From Pedobacter frigiditerrae (lineage in GTDB: Bacteria; Bacteroidota; Bacteroidia; Sphingobacteriales; Sphingobacteriaceae): DNA of 64,000 bases. This document shows, piece after piece, positions 16,365 to 25,893 of the stretch. The position numbers and the translations under genes are program-made. Numbering within the stretch: the stretch's first letter is position 1; each line of letters opens with the position of its first letter. The stretch covers positions 620,301 through 684,300 of the forward strand of contig NZ_SJSK01000003.1 in assembly GCF_004331645.1 (NCBI RefSeq), in the 5' to 3' direction. The notes beneath the pieces were generated by a model, which saw nothing but the letters and a program-made list of their open reading frames with translations, made no database searches and had not been told where the DNA came from.

Positions 16365-18536
16365 ATGAAACTAACCAAATTATTTATCGCAATAACTGCA
16401 GTAGCTTTAATTAGCACAGGGATTGTAAAAGCACAAAGAGGTGGCATTAACTGGACTAAAGACGGTAGCGGTTATTATCAAAATCTTGGTGGAGAAATCG
16501 TAACCATCACACTTCCTAAAAATGAACGCAAAACCATTATAAGCAGACAATTATTAACTCCTGCAAATGGCTCAAGTCCAATTGCCGTAAGAAGTTTCCA
16601 ATTAAATGATGCCGGTACAAAAGCATTAATTTATACCAATACAAAAAGGGTTTGGCGTCAAGATAGTCGTGGAGATTATTGGGTTGCAGACATCGCAAAT
16701 AACACCCTAAAACAAATTGGAAAAGGCAAACCTTCTTCTTCTCTAATGTTTGCTAAGTTTTCTCCAGACGCAACAAAAGTAGCTTACGTAAGCGAGCACA
16801 ATGTTTATGTAGAAGATTTGACAACGGGCGATATTAAGGCCTTAACAACAGATGGAACTTCAAGAATGATCAATGGAACATTCGATTGGGTTTATGAAGA
16901 AGAGTTTAACTGTTTGGACGGTTTTAGGTGGAGTCCTGATGGAAAATTTATTGCCTACTGGCAAATAGATGCAACTAAAATCAAGAACTTTTTAATGATT
17001 AATAATACCGATTCTATTTATTCATTTAATGTTCCTGTAGAATATCCTAAAGTTGGACAAGATCCATCAGCCTGTAAAGTTGGTGTTGTTGATATCGCCA
17101 CTGCTAAAACCAATTGGCTGGCAATTCCTGGCGACAACATTCAACACTACATTCCTCGTATGGATTGGATTCCAAACACTAATGAAGTTATCTTACAACA
17201 ATTAAATCGCGAGCAAAATGAAAGTAAGTTATTCATTGCTAATGCTACAACAGGTTCAGTTACCGAAATTTATAAGGAAAATGATAAAGCTTGGATAGAT
17301 GCACAAGATGATTTTGTTTGGCTAAACAGTAACAAAGAGTTTATTTATCAAACCGAGAAAGATGGTTATACACATCTATATCGCATTAGTAGAGATGGAA
17401 AAAAAGAAACCTTAATTACAAAAGGAAACTACGATGTAATTGGTGTTAATTTAATTGATGAAAAAAACAACACTGTTTATTTTATGGCGTCGCCAACAAA
17501 TGCTACTCAAAAATATTTGTACAAAACTAAGTTAGATGGCAAAGGAAAACTAGAAATGGTTACTCCTTCTATCCTACCAGGAACACATAGTTATTCTATT
17601 TCTCCTAATGGTTTATATGCCCGTCATAGTTACAACAGTTCTGTTGTTGCCCCAATAACAGAGTGGATGAATTTTACAGCAAACCAACCACTGTCGATGG
17701 ATGGCAGTATTACAACTCAATTGGCTAAACAAACTCCACCAAAAAACAAAGTAGAATTCTTTAAAGTAACCACAGAAGATGGTGTTGAAATGGATGGATG
17801 GATGAAAAAACCAGATAATTTCGATCCTACCAAGAAATATCCTGTTGTATTTTATGTTTACGGCGAACCTGCTTCGCAAACTGCTGCAGATGTTTGGGGA
17901 GCGGGCTCAAATCGTTTATATGCTGGTGATATGGCTAAAGATGGTTATATCTACATTTCTATGGATAATCGTGGTGCACCAGTACCAAAAGGTAAAGAGT
18001 GGCGCAAAGCTATTTACAAAAACATTGGAATCATCAATATCCGAGACCAAGCAATGGCCACTAAAAAATTATTGTCAACTTATTCATTTATGGACAAAGA
18101 CCGTGTTGCTGTTCACGGTTGGAGTGGTGGTGGTTCGTCTACCTTAAACTTATTGTTCCAATATCCAGAAATCTATAAAACCGGCATAGCCGTAGCTGCT
18201 GTGGCAAACCAATTAACTTATGATAACATTTATCAAGAGCGTTACATGGGTACTCCTTTTCCTAGCACTGAGGTTTATGTAAAAGGTTCTCCTATCACTT
18301 ATGCAAAAAATCTAGTTGGAAATCTATTGTATATTCACGGTACTGGCGATGATAATGTTCATTATCAAAATGCTGAAATGTTAATTAACGAATTGGTTAA
18401 AAACAAAAAAGTATTTCAATTGATGAGTTACCCAAATCGTACACACGGCATTTATGAAGGCGCCGGAACAAGTGAGCATTTAGCTTTAACTTACACTAAA
18501 TTCTTAAAAGAAAACTGCCCTCCAGGAGCAAGATAA
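16365..18536 (+). CDS. Dipeptidyl peptidase IV-like serine peptidase (S9B)
   Basis: The 723-residue secreted protein (signal peptide about 1-23, ending VKAQ) has an N-terminal beta-propeller (DPPIV_N, about 75-430) with the EEEF-type motif YEEEFNCLDGF that binds the substrate amino terminus. An alpha/beta hydrolase domain follows (about 465-720). The triad is Ser587 in GWSGGG, Asp662/663 in GTGDDNVH and His694. Compared with mammalian DPP IV, the Tyr after the serine is Gly. It would release X-Pro/X-Ala dipeptides in the periplasm. It starts 5 bp after the sulfatase gene and ends at a strong terminator. Confidence 0.9.
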   Translation: MKLTKLFIAITAVALISTGIVKAQRGGINWTKDGSGYYQNLGGEIVTITLPKNERKTIISRQLLTPANGSSPIAVRSFQLNDAGTKALIYTNTKRVWRQDSRGDYWVADIANNTLKQIGKGKPSSSLMFAKFSPDATKVAYVSEHNVYVEDLTTGDIKALTTDGTSRMINGTFDWVYEEEFNCLDGFRWSPDGKFIAYWQIDATKIKNFLMINNTDSIYSFNVPVEYPKVGQDPSACKVGVVDIATAKTNWLAIPGDNIQHYIPRMDWIPNTNEVILQQLNREQNESKLFIANATTGSVTEIYKENDKAWIDAQDDFVWLNSNKEFIYQTEKDGYTHLYRISRDGKKETLITKGNYDVIGVNLIDEKNNTVYFMASPTNATQKYLYKTKLDGKGKLEMVTPSILPGTHSYSISPNGLYARHSYNSSVVAPITEWMNFTANQPLSMDGSITTQLAKQTPPKNKVEFFKVTTEDGVEMDGWMKKPDNFDPTKKYPVVFYVYGEPASQTAADVWGAGSNRLYAGDMAKDGYIYISMDNRGAPVPKGKEWRKAIYKNIGIINIRDQAMATKKLLSTYSFMDKDRVAVHGWSGGGSSTLNLLFQYPEIYKTGIAVAAVANQLTYDNIYQERYMGTPFPSTEVYVKGSPITYAKNLVGNLLYIHGTGDDNVHYQNAEMLINELVKNKKVFQLMSYPNRTHGIYEGAGTSEHLALTYTKFLKENCPPGAR

Positions 18537-18553
18537 TCTAAAATTATAAAAGC

Positions 18554-18590
18554 AAAAGCCTCAAGTGTTAAACACTTGAGGCTTTTTTAT
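18554..18590 (+). terminator. Rho-independent terminator after DPP IV gene
   Basis: A 12-bp stem (GCCTCAAGTGTT with AACACTTGAGGC) is flanked by AAAA and TTTTTT. It lies 18 bp after the stop at 18536. Confidence 0.9.
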
Positions 18591-18721
18591 TTGTATCCCA
18601 GCTTTTGCTTTACTTCTCTGCCAAATAGTTGATTAGTTTTCATTCCAATCTAAACTATTTAACTTAAGCTTGTGTATAGCAATCTTAAGTACTAAAGAGT
18701 ATGGTCTATCCAATATTAATT

Positions 18722-19618
18722 TTAAACCCAATCAATTCCCTTTTTAAGGAAATTTAATGTTTCCTCTTCTTCACTTCCTGCAGCAACCTGCGGATTGTAA
18801 TTCCATTTTGCGGTTGGTGGTAAGCTCATTAGGATACTTTCTATACGGCCATTGGTTTCCAAACCGAATTTTGTACCAGCATCATAAACTAAATTAAACT
18901 CTGCATAACGGCTACGACGTAAATATTGCCATTCCTTATGTTCTTCTGTATACCCTTGGTCGCGATTACGATCAATTAACTCAGTATAAACTGGCAAAAA
19001 TGTATTACCAACAGCCTTTGAGAATTCTAAAATCTGATTAAAGTCTAAATTAGTGTTTTCCGGTTTTAAGCGGTCGTAAAAAATACCACCCACCCCCCTT
19101 GTTTCTTCGCGATGTTTAATGAAAAAATAATCATCGGCAGCTGCCTTAAATTTCGGGTAAAAAGAAGTGTCAAAATTATCGCAAGTTTGCTTTAAACGAT
19201 GATGAAAAAAACGAGCATCAGTAGGAATTACATAATGAGGAGTTAAGTCTATACCACCACCAAACCAACGAGTTTGATCATCCATTTCGAAATAGCGAAT
19301 ATTCATGTGAATGATAGGCACAAATGGATTTTCAGGGTGCATTACAATGGAAACTCCAGTTGCAAAAAAATCATCAATTTCTACTTTAAAAGCTTTTTTT
19401 ACCGCTTCTGGAAGTTTACCATGAACGGCAGAAAAATTAACTCCACCTTTCTCTATTACATTCCCATTTTGCATGACACGAGTTCGTCCACCACCACCAC
19501 CGTCACGTTGCCAAAGCTCTTCTAGAAATTTTGCCTTTCCATCTGCCTGAACTAACCCCTCACAAATGCTATCTTGTATTTCCTGATATGCTAACGCTAC
19601 TTCGTCCCTAAACATCAT
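18722..19618 (-). CDS. hemF: Oxygen-dependent coproporphyrinogen-III oxidase
   Basis: The 298-residue cytoplasmic enzyme converts coproporphyrinogen III to protoporphyrinogen IX with oxygen in haem synthesis. Characteristic segments are WQRDGGGGGRTRVM, NFSAVHGKLP, the HMNIRYFE and WFGGGIDLTPHYV stretches, FFIKHREETRGVGGIFYD, and the YVE-like EFNLVYDAGTKFGLETNGRIESILMSLP split here into known blocks. Length equals the family norm. It is a single-gene unit, and its presence implies an aerobic life style. The start at 19618 (MMFRDEV) places the usual family N-terminus correctly. Confidence 0.95.
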   Translation of the reverse strand: MMFRDEVALAYQEIQDSICEGLVQADGKAKFLEELWQRDGGGGGRTRVMQNGNVIEKGGVNFSAVHGKLPEAVKKAFKVEIDDFFATGVSIVMHPENPFVPIIHMNIRYFEMDDQTRWFGGGIDLTPHYVIPTDARFFHHRLKQTCDNFDTSFYPKFKAAADDYFFIKHREETRGVGGIFYDRLKPENTNLDFNQILEFSKAVGNTFLPVYTELIDRNRDQGYTEEHKEWQYLRRSRYAEFNLVYDAGTKFGLETNGRIESILMSLPPTAKWNYNPQVAAGSEEEETLNFLKKGIDWV

Positions 19619-19781
19619 CTATAAATTATAAATCAAAGGTAAGGCTAATGAAATGCTTATGGTTAACTAATAATTAGAATTACGTTTTTTTGACATAAAG
19701 AAAGATTTGAGTTTGAGCTATGTGCCAGAGGCATCCCTTTGGGAAGATTTGAGACAAATGAACTGGTGAACCAATGAACCA

Positions 19782-21005
19782 TTATACCTCTACGTAATCT
19801 AAATCTTTGTTAAAAGTTTCTTTGAGTTGACTAAGTGCAAATAGGGCTACGATTGTCAAAATACCCATTACAATAAAAGCTGCAGTAATGTTTGTAAATT
19901 TTTGAGCTAGGTATACAAATAAGAAGTTAATAGGAATTAATGCTCCACGAACAAAATTAGGTGCTGTTGTAGTTACTGTCGCTCTTATATTGGTGCCAAA
20001 CTGTTCTGCGGCAATAGTTACAAAAGTTGCCCAATAACCAACAGAGAATCCCATAAATAGGCATAACCAAATAAAACTATCACTAGACAATCCTTTACTT
20101 GTTAAATAGAGCACTACACTAATGGCCGAAAGTATATGAAAAATAAAAACGGTCTTTCTTCTAGACTTTAACATCTGAGAAAGAAAACCGGTAAATACAT
20201 CGCCAATTGCAATGCCGAAATAGGTAAACATAATACCCCTTCCCGCATCTAAAGTCTCCGTAGCTCCTAGCTCTTCTCCAAATTCCTTACATAAGGTAAC
20301 CAACACTCCAACTACAAACCATAGTGGTATTCCAATTAAAATACAATACAAATATTTTAAAAATCTCTCTTTGCTCTTAAAAAGCATAAAAAAATTACCC
20401 TTAGAAACTTTTTCTTGCCCAGCAATTTGCTTGAACATTCCAGATTCAAATGTGCCTAATCTTAAAAGCAATAAGAGCAAGCCCATACCTCCTCCAACAA
20501 AATAAGAGGTTTTCCAACTATATGCTTCATGAACGGTTGTTGCAGCAGCCGCACCTAATAACCCAACACCAGCTACAATCATTGTACCGTAACCACGTTT
20601 CTCCTTATCCATTGTTTCTGCTACCAGAGTAATTCCAGCTCCTAGCTCTCCTGCCAACCCTATACCAGCAATAAACCTAATTAATGCATAACTATTAACA
20701 GACATTACAAAACCATTAGCAATATTAGCTAAAGAATATAATAGTATAGAGCCAAAAAGAACCTTAACCCTTCCCATTTTATCTCCTAAAGTGCCCCAAA
20801 GTAATCCTCCTAATAACAATCCAAACATTTGACAATTAATGATGAAAATGCCATCATTTTTAAGATTAGCTGTTGAAACTCCTATTTCTGTAAGACTTTC
20901 AATTCTAACAACAGAGAATAATACTAGATCATAAATATCTACAAAATAGCCTAGTGCAGCTACAATAATGATGAGGGTTACATTTCGCTTATTAGATGGG
21001 TTCAT
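19782..21005 (-). CDS. MFS transporter, metabolite:H+ symporter-like
   Basis: The 407-residue protein shows about 12 membrane helices. The MFS signature between helices 2 and 3 is GTLGDKMGRVKVLFG, and a second at the middle is LKSRRKTVFIF. The opening RNVTLIIIVAALGYFVDIYD, with charged Asp in helix 1, and the GIGLAGELGAGITLV helix 4 resemble the sugar/metabolite:proton symporter branch (SP/MHS). The substrate cannot be deduced. It is monocistronic, 110 bp upstream of which a terminator isolates it from the fasciclin gene. Confidence 0.8.
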   Translation of the reverse strand: MNPSNKRNVTLIIIVAALGYFVDIYDLVLFSVVRIESLTEIGVSTANLKNDGIFIINCQMFGLLLGGLLWGTLGDKMGRVKVLFGSILLYSLANIANGFVMSVNSYALIRFIAGIGLAGELGAGITLVAETMDKEKRGYGTMIVAGVGLLGAAAATTVHEAYSWKTSYFVGGGMGLLLLLLRLGTFESGMFKQIAGQEKVSKGNFFMLFKSKERFLKYLYCILIGIPLWFVVGVLVTLCKEFGEELGATETLDAGRGIMFTYFGIAIGDVFTGFLSQMLKSRRKTVFIFHILSAISVVLYLTSKGLSSDSFIWLCLFMGFSVGYWATFVTIAAEQFGTNIRATVTTTAPNFVRGALIPINFLFVYLAQKFTNITAAFIVMGILTIVALFALSQLKETFNKDLDYVEV

Positions 21006-21054
21006 ATGAGGTTAAAGTTTGAAGGCTTTAAACTACAAAAAAATACATTGAATC

Positions 21055-21084
21055 AAAAAAGCCAACTCACAATGTGAACTGGCT
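21055..21084 (-). terminator. Rho-independent terminator after fasciclin gene
   Basis: On the minus strand a hairpin with two 4-bp stem blocks (GCCA/TGGC outer, TCAC/GTGA inner, separated by a 2x2 mismatch) is followed by six T. It lies 28 bp past the stop at 21112. Confidence 0.65.
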
Positions 21085-21111
21085 TCAAATTAATCAACCT
21101 ATAAACAAATC

Positions 21112-21702
21112 TTATCTTGGCATTAAAACACCATCTATAACATGAGTAATGCCATTATTAGAAACAATATCTGAAATGGTTATACTAGCATTATTTATCA
21201 TCACTTTACCATTCTTAACCCCAACTTTCAATTTACCACCCTGTACCGTCGTTATTTCTTCACCATCTTTCAAATCCGAAACTCTTAATGCACCCAAAAC
21301 AATATGATAGGTTAGCACTTTGGTTAAGTCTGCTTTAGCCTCTGGCTTCATTAAACTATCCAATGTGGCTTTAGGTATAGTTGAAAATGCTTGATTTGTT
21401 GGGGCAAAGACTGTGAACGAATCATCACTACTTAAAATCTCCACTAACCCAGCCTGTTTAACAGCTGCTATTAGCGTAGTGTGATCTTTAGAATTAGTAA
21501 TATTATCAAAAATATTCTTTGAAGCGACCATTATTGCTCCCCCAACCTCAACATTAGTTTCTGCAACTACGACATCACTAACCGCTTTATTTGAATCTAT
21601 AACTAAATTTTCTGATGCTGAATCTGCCTTAGACAAACTACAAGATGAGATGAAAGCTGAAGAGACTACACCTAAAGCTAGGCATAAAAAAAACTTTTTC
21701 AT
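21112..21702 (-). CDS. Fasciclin (FAS1) domain lipoprotein
   Basis: The 196-residue protein has a lipoprotein signal (MKKFFLCLALGVVSSAFISSC, lipidated Cys21). One FAS1 domain (about 62-195) contains the H1 motif DSFTVFAPTNQAFSTIP, the YHIVLGALRVSDLKDG segment and a final THVIDGVLMPR. FAS1 domains mediate adhesion or protein contacts at the cell surface. No second FAS1 repeat is present. It is followed by its own terminator, so it seems monocistronic. Confidence 0.9.
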   Translation of the reverse strand: MKKFFLCLALGVVSSAFISSCSLSKADSASENLVIDSNKAVSDVVVAETNVEVGGAIMVASKNIFDNITNSKDHTTLIAAVKQAGLVEILSSDDSFTVFAPTNQAFSTIPKATLDSLMKPEAKADLTKVLTYHIVLGALRVSDLKDGEEITTVQGGKLKVGVKNGKVMINNASITISDIVSNNGITHVIDGVLMPR

Positions 21703-21800
21703 AATTTGTTTGAATTGTTTGTTTTCTCTATATACGATATAAAGGAGAAAAAGGTTTTCTTAAGATCAAAATAAATCGCGGAGCTCAATTTTATAGTTGA

Positions 21801-22427
21801 TTATTCAAATTTCATTTCAAAGAGCAAATAGTGTTTAATGCCAAATTTTTTACCCCAGTTTTCAATGTCCTTTCCGCTACTTCCTACTTCACACCATGAC
21901 TTTGATCCATCTGCTCTTTTATAAGGCAAAATATAAGCTAAAAAATGAAATGACTTGTTATAACCTATTTCAAGTTTACTTTCTTCTGCCAAATTCCTTA
22001 AACTGTATTCATTACTTTCAACAGCTTCATACTCTTTTGTCGTAGAAAACCTCGAAAACTGAAATGTTATCTTAAGCTTATTTTTTGGCGTTAATTTCGA
22101 TAAGACTTTTATGTTTAAAGTTGTGTCATTTACTTTATCCATCCCAATCCCAGCCATTTCCTTGCTATTAAACACAGAACTTTCTGATTTGATTTTCCCA
22201 TTCCAAATCTCTTTAACAGTAATATTGTATGTTTTACTTTTTAGTTCTTTGCCATTAAAATTTATCTTGTAACAATCAATGTTCTCAAATCTAAAGAGAT
22301 CAAGTAACTCTTTGTTATCTGAACCATAAAGGGAAGTCATTTTCAAATCATCCTTTTTTTGTTGCCCATAAGATGGTACAACCATTATTACTGAAACCAG
22401 TAAGTTTAAAACTATACACTTTTTCAT
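21801..22427 (-). CDS. Secreted hypothetical protein
   Basis: I take the start at 22427, where MKKCIVLNLLVSVIMVVPSYG forms a signal peptide; an upstream in-frame ATG at 22463 would add 12 residues before it. The mature part is about 185 residues, beta-rich and lysine-rich, with KTYNITVKEIWNGKI and NEYSLRNLAEESKLEIGYN. I do not recognise the family. The gene is divergent from the histidine-kinase gene with about 100 bp between, so shared promoter control is possible. The single Cys in the mature chain suggests no disulfide. Confidence 0.65.
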   Translation of the reverse strand: MKKCIVLNLLVSVIMVVPSYGQQKKDDLKMTSLYGSDNKELLDLFRFENIDCYKINFNGKELKSKTYNITVKEIWNGKIKSESSVFNSKEMAGIGMDKVNDTTLNIKVLSKLTPKNKLKITFQFSRFSTTKEYEAVESNEYSLRNLAEESKLEIGYNKSFHFLAYILPYKRADGSKSWCEVGSSGKDIENWGKKFGIKHYLLFEMKFE

Positions 22428-22527
22428 AATTTGTTTTTTTTCAAAAATGAGCTGAAGAAACATTTATTATTGTTAACCACAGTTAAGGCTGAGTTAATTA
22501 GTGTTAACTCGTTTAAATGTTTAAGAA

Positions 22528-24012
22528 ATGAGCCTTATGTTTGTGTCAATGCAAAAAAACATAGTTTTTATTTTAGTATTGATGAGCTGCTGCGTAACTG
22601 GCATAACGGGTCTACAGCTCTATTGGAATTATAAAAATTATCAAACTGTTGTTGCAAATTTTAAAAAAGATGCCAACAATGCACTTGATATAGCTGTGGA
22701 CAGAGAAATGGCTCAAAGAAGAGCTACGCTAGTATTAATAGTAAAAAAATGGTTAGCTGATACAACCATTGTAACAATTACTTGTGACACTCTTAACAAA
22801 GATCACAGAACGGCTTTTACAATGGAAGATGTTGTTCCTTATTATGCAGATGAAAAAGCCGATAAAATTACTTTAGGGATAAGTGATTTTAAAGATAAGG
22901 TTGGAAAAATCACTCCAAAAGCGAAGACTATTTTTATAAATCATTTCGGAGAAATTGTAAAAGGTGACTTAAATCAATCTACCGTATATTATTACACTCA
23001 AGGCTTAGGACATAGAATTGAAGATGCATTTAAGAGCAGTAAATTTAATCAAAGCAATTTCAGTAAAATTTATAAAGAGGAACTAGCTAAAAGACAAATA
23101 TCAACTTCATTTAACCTTAATACAAATAGTGCTCAGCAAAAGGGTCTGTTCATTACGCATAAAGCAAATACTGCATTTAGAAGACCTTATGTTAATGCCT
23201 TAATTTGGGCAAGTTTAGAAAATCCAAATAGCTATTATTTGCGGGAAATGAAATGGCTAATCATTTCCTCACTCTTACTTATTGCAATTACACTTTTCTG
23301 TTTTTACTACACCATTAAAATATTACTAAATCAGCATAAATTGGTCGCTATAAAAAATGAGTTTATAAGTAACATGACGCACGAAATTCATACACCCTTA
23401 TCCTCAATTCAAATTACCACTGAAGCTTTGCAGAGATTCAATCTTGATGATGAAACAAAGGAGAAATACATTGACATTATCTTGTATCAAACCAAAAAAT
23501 TAAATCTACTTTCTGAAGAGATTTTGGCTAGTGCTAAGCTAGAAAATGCAGAATTTACAATGAATGAGAATATTGATTTAGATGAGCTAACACTAAGCCT
23601 AATCAAACATACATCATTACCAGAAAACATCAATCTAAAATATACACCTTCAGAAAAGAATATGGTTATTAAGGGAAACAAAACCCATTTAACACGTTCT
23701 ATTGCTAATATTTTAGAAAATGCAATTAAATACAATACATCAACCAATCCTACAATTGAATTTAAAATAGCAAGAAGTCAAAAAGCTATTAACTTAAGTA
23801 TAATAGATAACGGCCCTGGCATTGCCGATGAATTTAAACAAAAAATATTTGAACAATTTTACCGTATCCCTACTGGTAATATTCATGATATAAAAGGCTA
23901 TGGCTTGGGCTTGAGTTATGTAAAAAAAGTAATTTCTGAACATAAAGGCTCGATTATGATAAGTGACAACCATCCAAACGGAAGTATATTCTCAATTAAT
24001 CTACCTAGGTAA
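22528..24012 (+). CDS. Sensor histidine kinase
   Basis: The protein is 494 residues from the ATG at 22528; an ATG at 22549 (MQKNIVFILVL) is equally likely and puts the first membrane helix at the N-terminus. A periplasmic sensor of about 190 residues without a known fold is closed by a second helix (about 240-262). The cytoplasmic part has the H-box NMTHEIHTPLSSI with phospho-accepting His285, and the HATPase_c boxes ILENAIKYN, DNGPGIADEF and GYGLGLSYVKKV. The response regulator gene follows with a 1-bp stop/start overlap. Confidence 0.95.
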   Translation: MSLMFVSMQKNIVFILVLMSCCVTGITGLQLYWNYKNYQTVVANFKKDANNALDIAVDREMAQRRATLVLIVKKWLADTTIVTITCDTLNKDHRTAFTMEDVVPYYADEKADKITLGISDFKDKVGKITPKAKTIFINHFGEIVKGDLNQSTVYYYTQGLGHRIEDAFKSSKFNQSNFSKIYKEELAKRQISTSFNLNTNSAQQKGLFITHKANTAFRRPYVNALIWASLENPNSYYLREMKWLIISSLLLIAITLFCFYYTIKILLNQHKLVAIKNEFISNMTHEIHTPLSSIQITTEALQRFNLDDETKEKYIDIILYQTKKLNLLSEEILASAKLENAEFTMNENIDLDELTLSLIKHTSLPENINLKYTPSEKNMVIKGNKTHLTRSIANILENAIKYNTSTNPTIEFKIARSQKAINLSIIDNGPGIADEFKQKIFEQFYRIPTGNIHDIKGYGLGLSYVKKVISEHKGSIMISDNHPNGSIFSINLPR

Positions 24013-24695
24013 TGGATAATAAAAAACTACTTCTGATTGAAGATGAGCCTTTTTTAGCTAAAGTAATTGAAGATAGCCTAACACAAAAAGGATATAACGT
24101 TCGTTATGCAGCTGATGGCAAAAAAGGTTATAGCCTTTTTCTGAACAATAGATTTGATCTTTTAATTCTAGATGTCATGTTACCGTTTACGGACGGATTT
24201 ACCTTAGCTAAACAGATTAGAAAAAATGACGAGTACACTCCTATTCTATTTCTAACTGCCAAGGCAGAAACTAAAGATTTAATTGAAGGCTATAAAAGTG
24301 GCGGTAACGATTACTTAAAAAAACCGTTTAGCCTTGAAGAGCTATTTCTTCGTGTTGATGAACTACTAAAAAGAAACCAGAGAGAAAGCCCAATAAACCT
24401 TTCTGAAATAACTATTGGCAAATATAATTTTAGCTACCATAAGCAAGAATTAAGTATTAATGATGAAATCATTAAACTATCAAACCGTGAAGCTGGATTA
24501 TTATTACTGTTATATAAAAACAAAAATGTTTTAACAGATAGAAAAACAGCATTAATTACGCTTTGGGGTGATGATAGTTTCTTCAACACGAGAACCATGG
24601 ATGTTTTTATCACGCGGTTGCGGAAGCACCTCAAAAAAGACGATAAAGTAGAAATCTTAAATGCTAGAGGAATGGGTTATAAATTGATATGCTAA
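24012..24695 (+). CDS. OmpR-family response regulator
   Basis: The 227-residue protein has a receiver domain (1-120) with the acidic pair at 10-11, phospho-acceptor Asp54 (LLILDVMLPF) and KKPF lysine. A winged-helix DNA-binding domain follows (about 130-227) with the recognition portion RTMDVFITRLRKHL and the wing NARGMGYKL. Its ATG overlaps the kinase stop (TAATG), so it is the cognate partner. No target genes are evident; the adjacent secreted-protein gene is a possible one. Confidence 0.95.
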   Translation: MDNKKLLLIEDEPFLAKVIEDSLTQKGYNVRYAADGKKGYSLFLNNRFDLLILDVMLPFTDGFTLAKQIRKNDEYTPILFLTAKAETKDLIEGYKSGGNDYLKKPFSLEELFLRVDELLKRNQRESPINLSEITIGKYNFSYHKQELSINDEIIKLSNREAGLLLLLYKNKNVLTDRKTALITLWGDDSFFNTRTMDVFITRLRKHLKKDDKVEILNARGMGYKLIC

Positions 24696-25003
24696 CTATC
24701 GTGATGCATTTTTAACTTATCTAATAGTTCTGCAGAAATATTATCAGCATAAGCGCCATAAGCATCAATAATAACACCTTTTAAGTTGCCAACCGGTGAT
24801 GAAATAGCATAAATAACTGAGCTATCTCCAGGATCAGTCATTCCTTCAAAACGATAAAACTCATCTATCTCAAATTCTTCTGGCATGAGTTGAAGATCTA
24901 GCGATTTACACTCAATACAATCTTGAGCTAAATTAAAATCGTATTCATAACCTCTTTTCTCTAAATCGGCTACCGCAGCAGTTAGTGTGTCATATATATG
25001 CAT
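24692..25003 (-). CDS. Small conserved protein, often mislabelled phosphoribosylpyrophosphate synthetase
   Basis: The start at 25003 gives 103 residues beginning MHIYDTLTAAVADLEKRGYE; an ATG at 25036 would add 11 residues. Family-typical pieces are DFNLAQDCIECKSL, LMPEEFEIDEFYRFEGMTDPGDSSVIYAI, GVIIDAYGAYADNISAELL. I recall Bacteroidota homologues being labelled PRPP synthetase, but the protein is far too short and has no PRPP-binding loop, so that name should not be trusted. The real function is unknown. The stop overlaps the end of the response-regulator gene by 4 bp. Confidence 0.75.
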   Translation of the reverse strand: MHIYDTLTAAVADLEKRGYEYDFNLAQDCIECKSLDLQLMPEEFEIDEFYRFEGMTDPGDSSVIYAISSPVGNLKGVIIDAYGAYADNISAELLDKLKMHHDS

Positions 25004-25090
25004 AAAGCAATTTACTAATTTTACTTTATTGTGCATAAAACTCGGTTCTAAAACTTTTAAACTTTATCACTGAAATTTAAGAGTCTTAAA

Positions 25091-25891
25091 TTATTTTATC
25101 ACTAACGAATCTACAGTAAAACTAGAAGCGCTAAAAAAGCCTAAAGCACCATTGTTAAAATTTGATTCGGGATTTGCAGGAGTAGTTGGTGGGCCGCCGT
25201 TGCCTGTAATTTGTGTTATTGAAAATAGATATTTATAAACATTAGCATCTATAGTAAGCAATTGTACCTTAACTTTATCTCCTGTAACTAAATTAGGTTC
25301 ATCGATAAAAATATTGTTTTTAACCTCTCTTCCATCATTAAAACGATCTGATTCTACGTAATAACGTTCTTTTTTTAAGTTATTTATAAAAACCCTATTA
25401 TAATAGAAATTAGCTATACCAGCTGGGTCATTGTAATTTACTTGAACAATTTTTCTAGTTTCACCAAAAGCAGATAATTCTATTTGACTTAAGGATTTAA
25501 TAGGTACTGCCAGAGGCATAATTGATGTGGCTACATAAGTTTGTCCATTAACAATAACGCTCATTGTATATTTTTTGCCTGGTATGGCTTTGTACTTTGA
25601 AGATATGTAATTGCCCGGTGTTTGCTCTGTGTAAACTATTGTTGGTCCATTTTCTTCTTTTATTGCTACAATAGCATTAGAAACTGGAACTTTATCATTA
25701 CTTGCATCAAAATTTACTGTTTTAGTAATAGAAACAATATGCTTCACGTCTAAATCAATTAAAATTGCTTCAATAACTAATTTAGGCTCAGTATTGTTTA
25801 GTTTTAAATCAATTACCTTTTCACATGATGTAAAAAGAACAGTAACAATCAATACTGATAAAATAAGCTGTTTTTTAAAAATATTATTCAT
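25091..25891 (-). CDS. DUF4249 lipoprotein, partner of TonB receptor
   Basis: The 266-residue protein has a lipoprotein signal (about 1-23, ILSVLIVTVLFTSC, lipidated Cys23) and a beta-sandwich chain with KLVIEAILIDLD, HIVSITKTVNFD and GKKYTMSVIVNG, diagnostic of DUF4249. Such lipoproteins are encoded next to TonB-dependent receptors, as here (stop-to-start distance 2 bp). It should sit at the outer membrane as an accessory surface protein. The substrate is not known. Confidence 0.85.
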   Translation of the reverse strand: MNNIFKKQLILSVLIVTVLFTSCEKVIDLKLNNTEPKLVIEAILIDLDVKHIVSITKTVNFDASNDKVPVSNAIVAIKEENGPTIVYTEQTPGNYISSKYKAIPGKKYTMSVIVNGQTYVATSIMPLAVPIKSLSQIELSAFGETRKIVQVNYNDPAGIANFYYNRVFINNLKKERYYVESDRFNDGREVKNNIFIDEPNLVTGDKVKVQLLTIDANVYKYLFSITQITGNGGPPTTPANPESNFNNGALGFFSASSFTVDSLVIK

Positions 25892-25893
25892 AT

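Noticed and set aside
17845..18147. Plus-strand 100-codon frame inside the DPP IV gene
   Set aside because: It overlaps a well-supported peptidase gene in another frame and shows no protein features of its own.
19690..19781. Motif-like spacer with AAGATTTGAG twice and CCAATGAACC-type words
   Set aside because: Short degenerate sequence between hemF and the MFS gene; no palindrome long enough and no clear second copy in the window.
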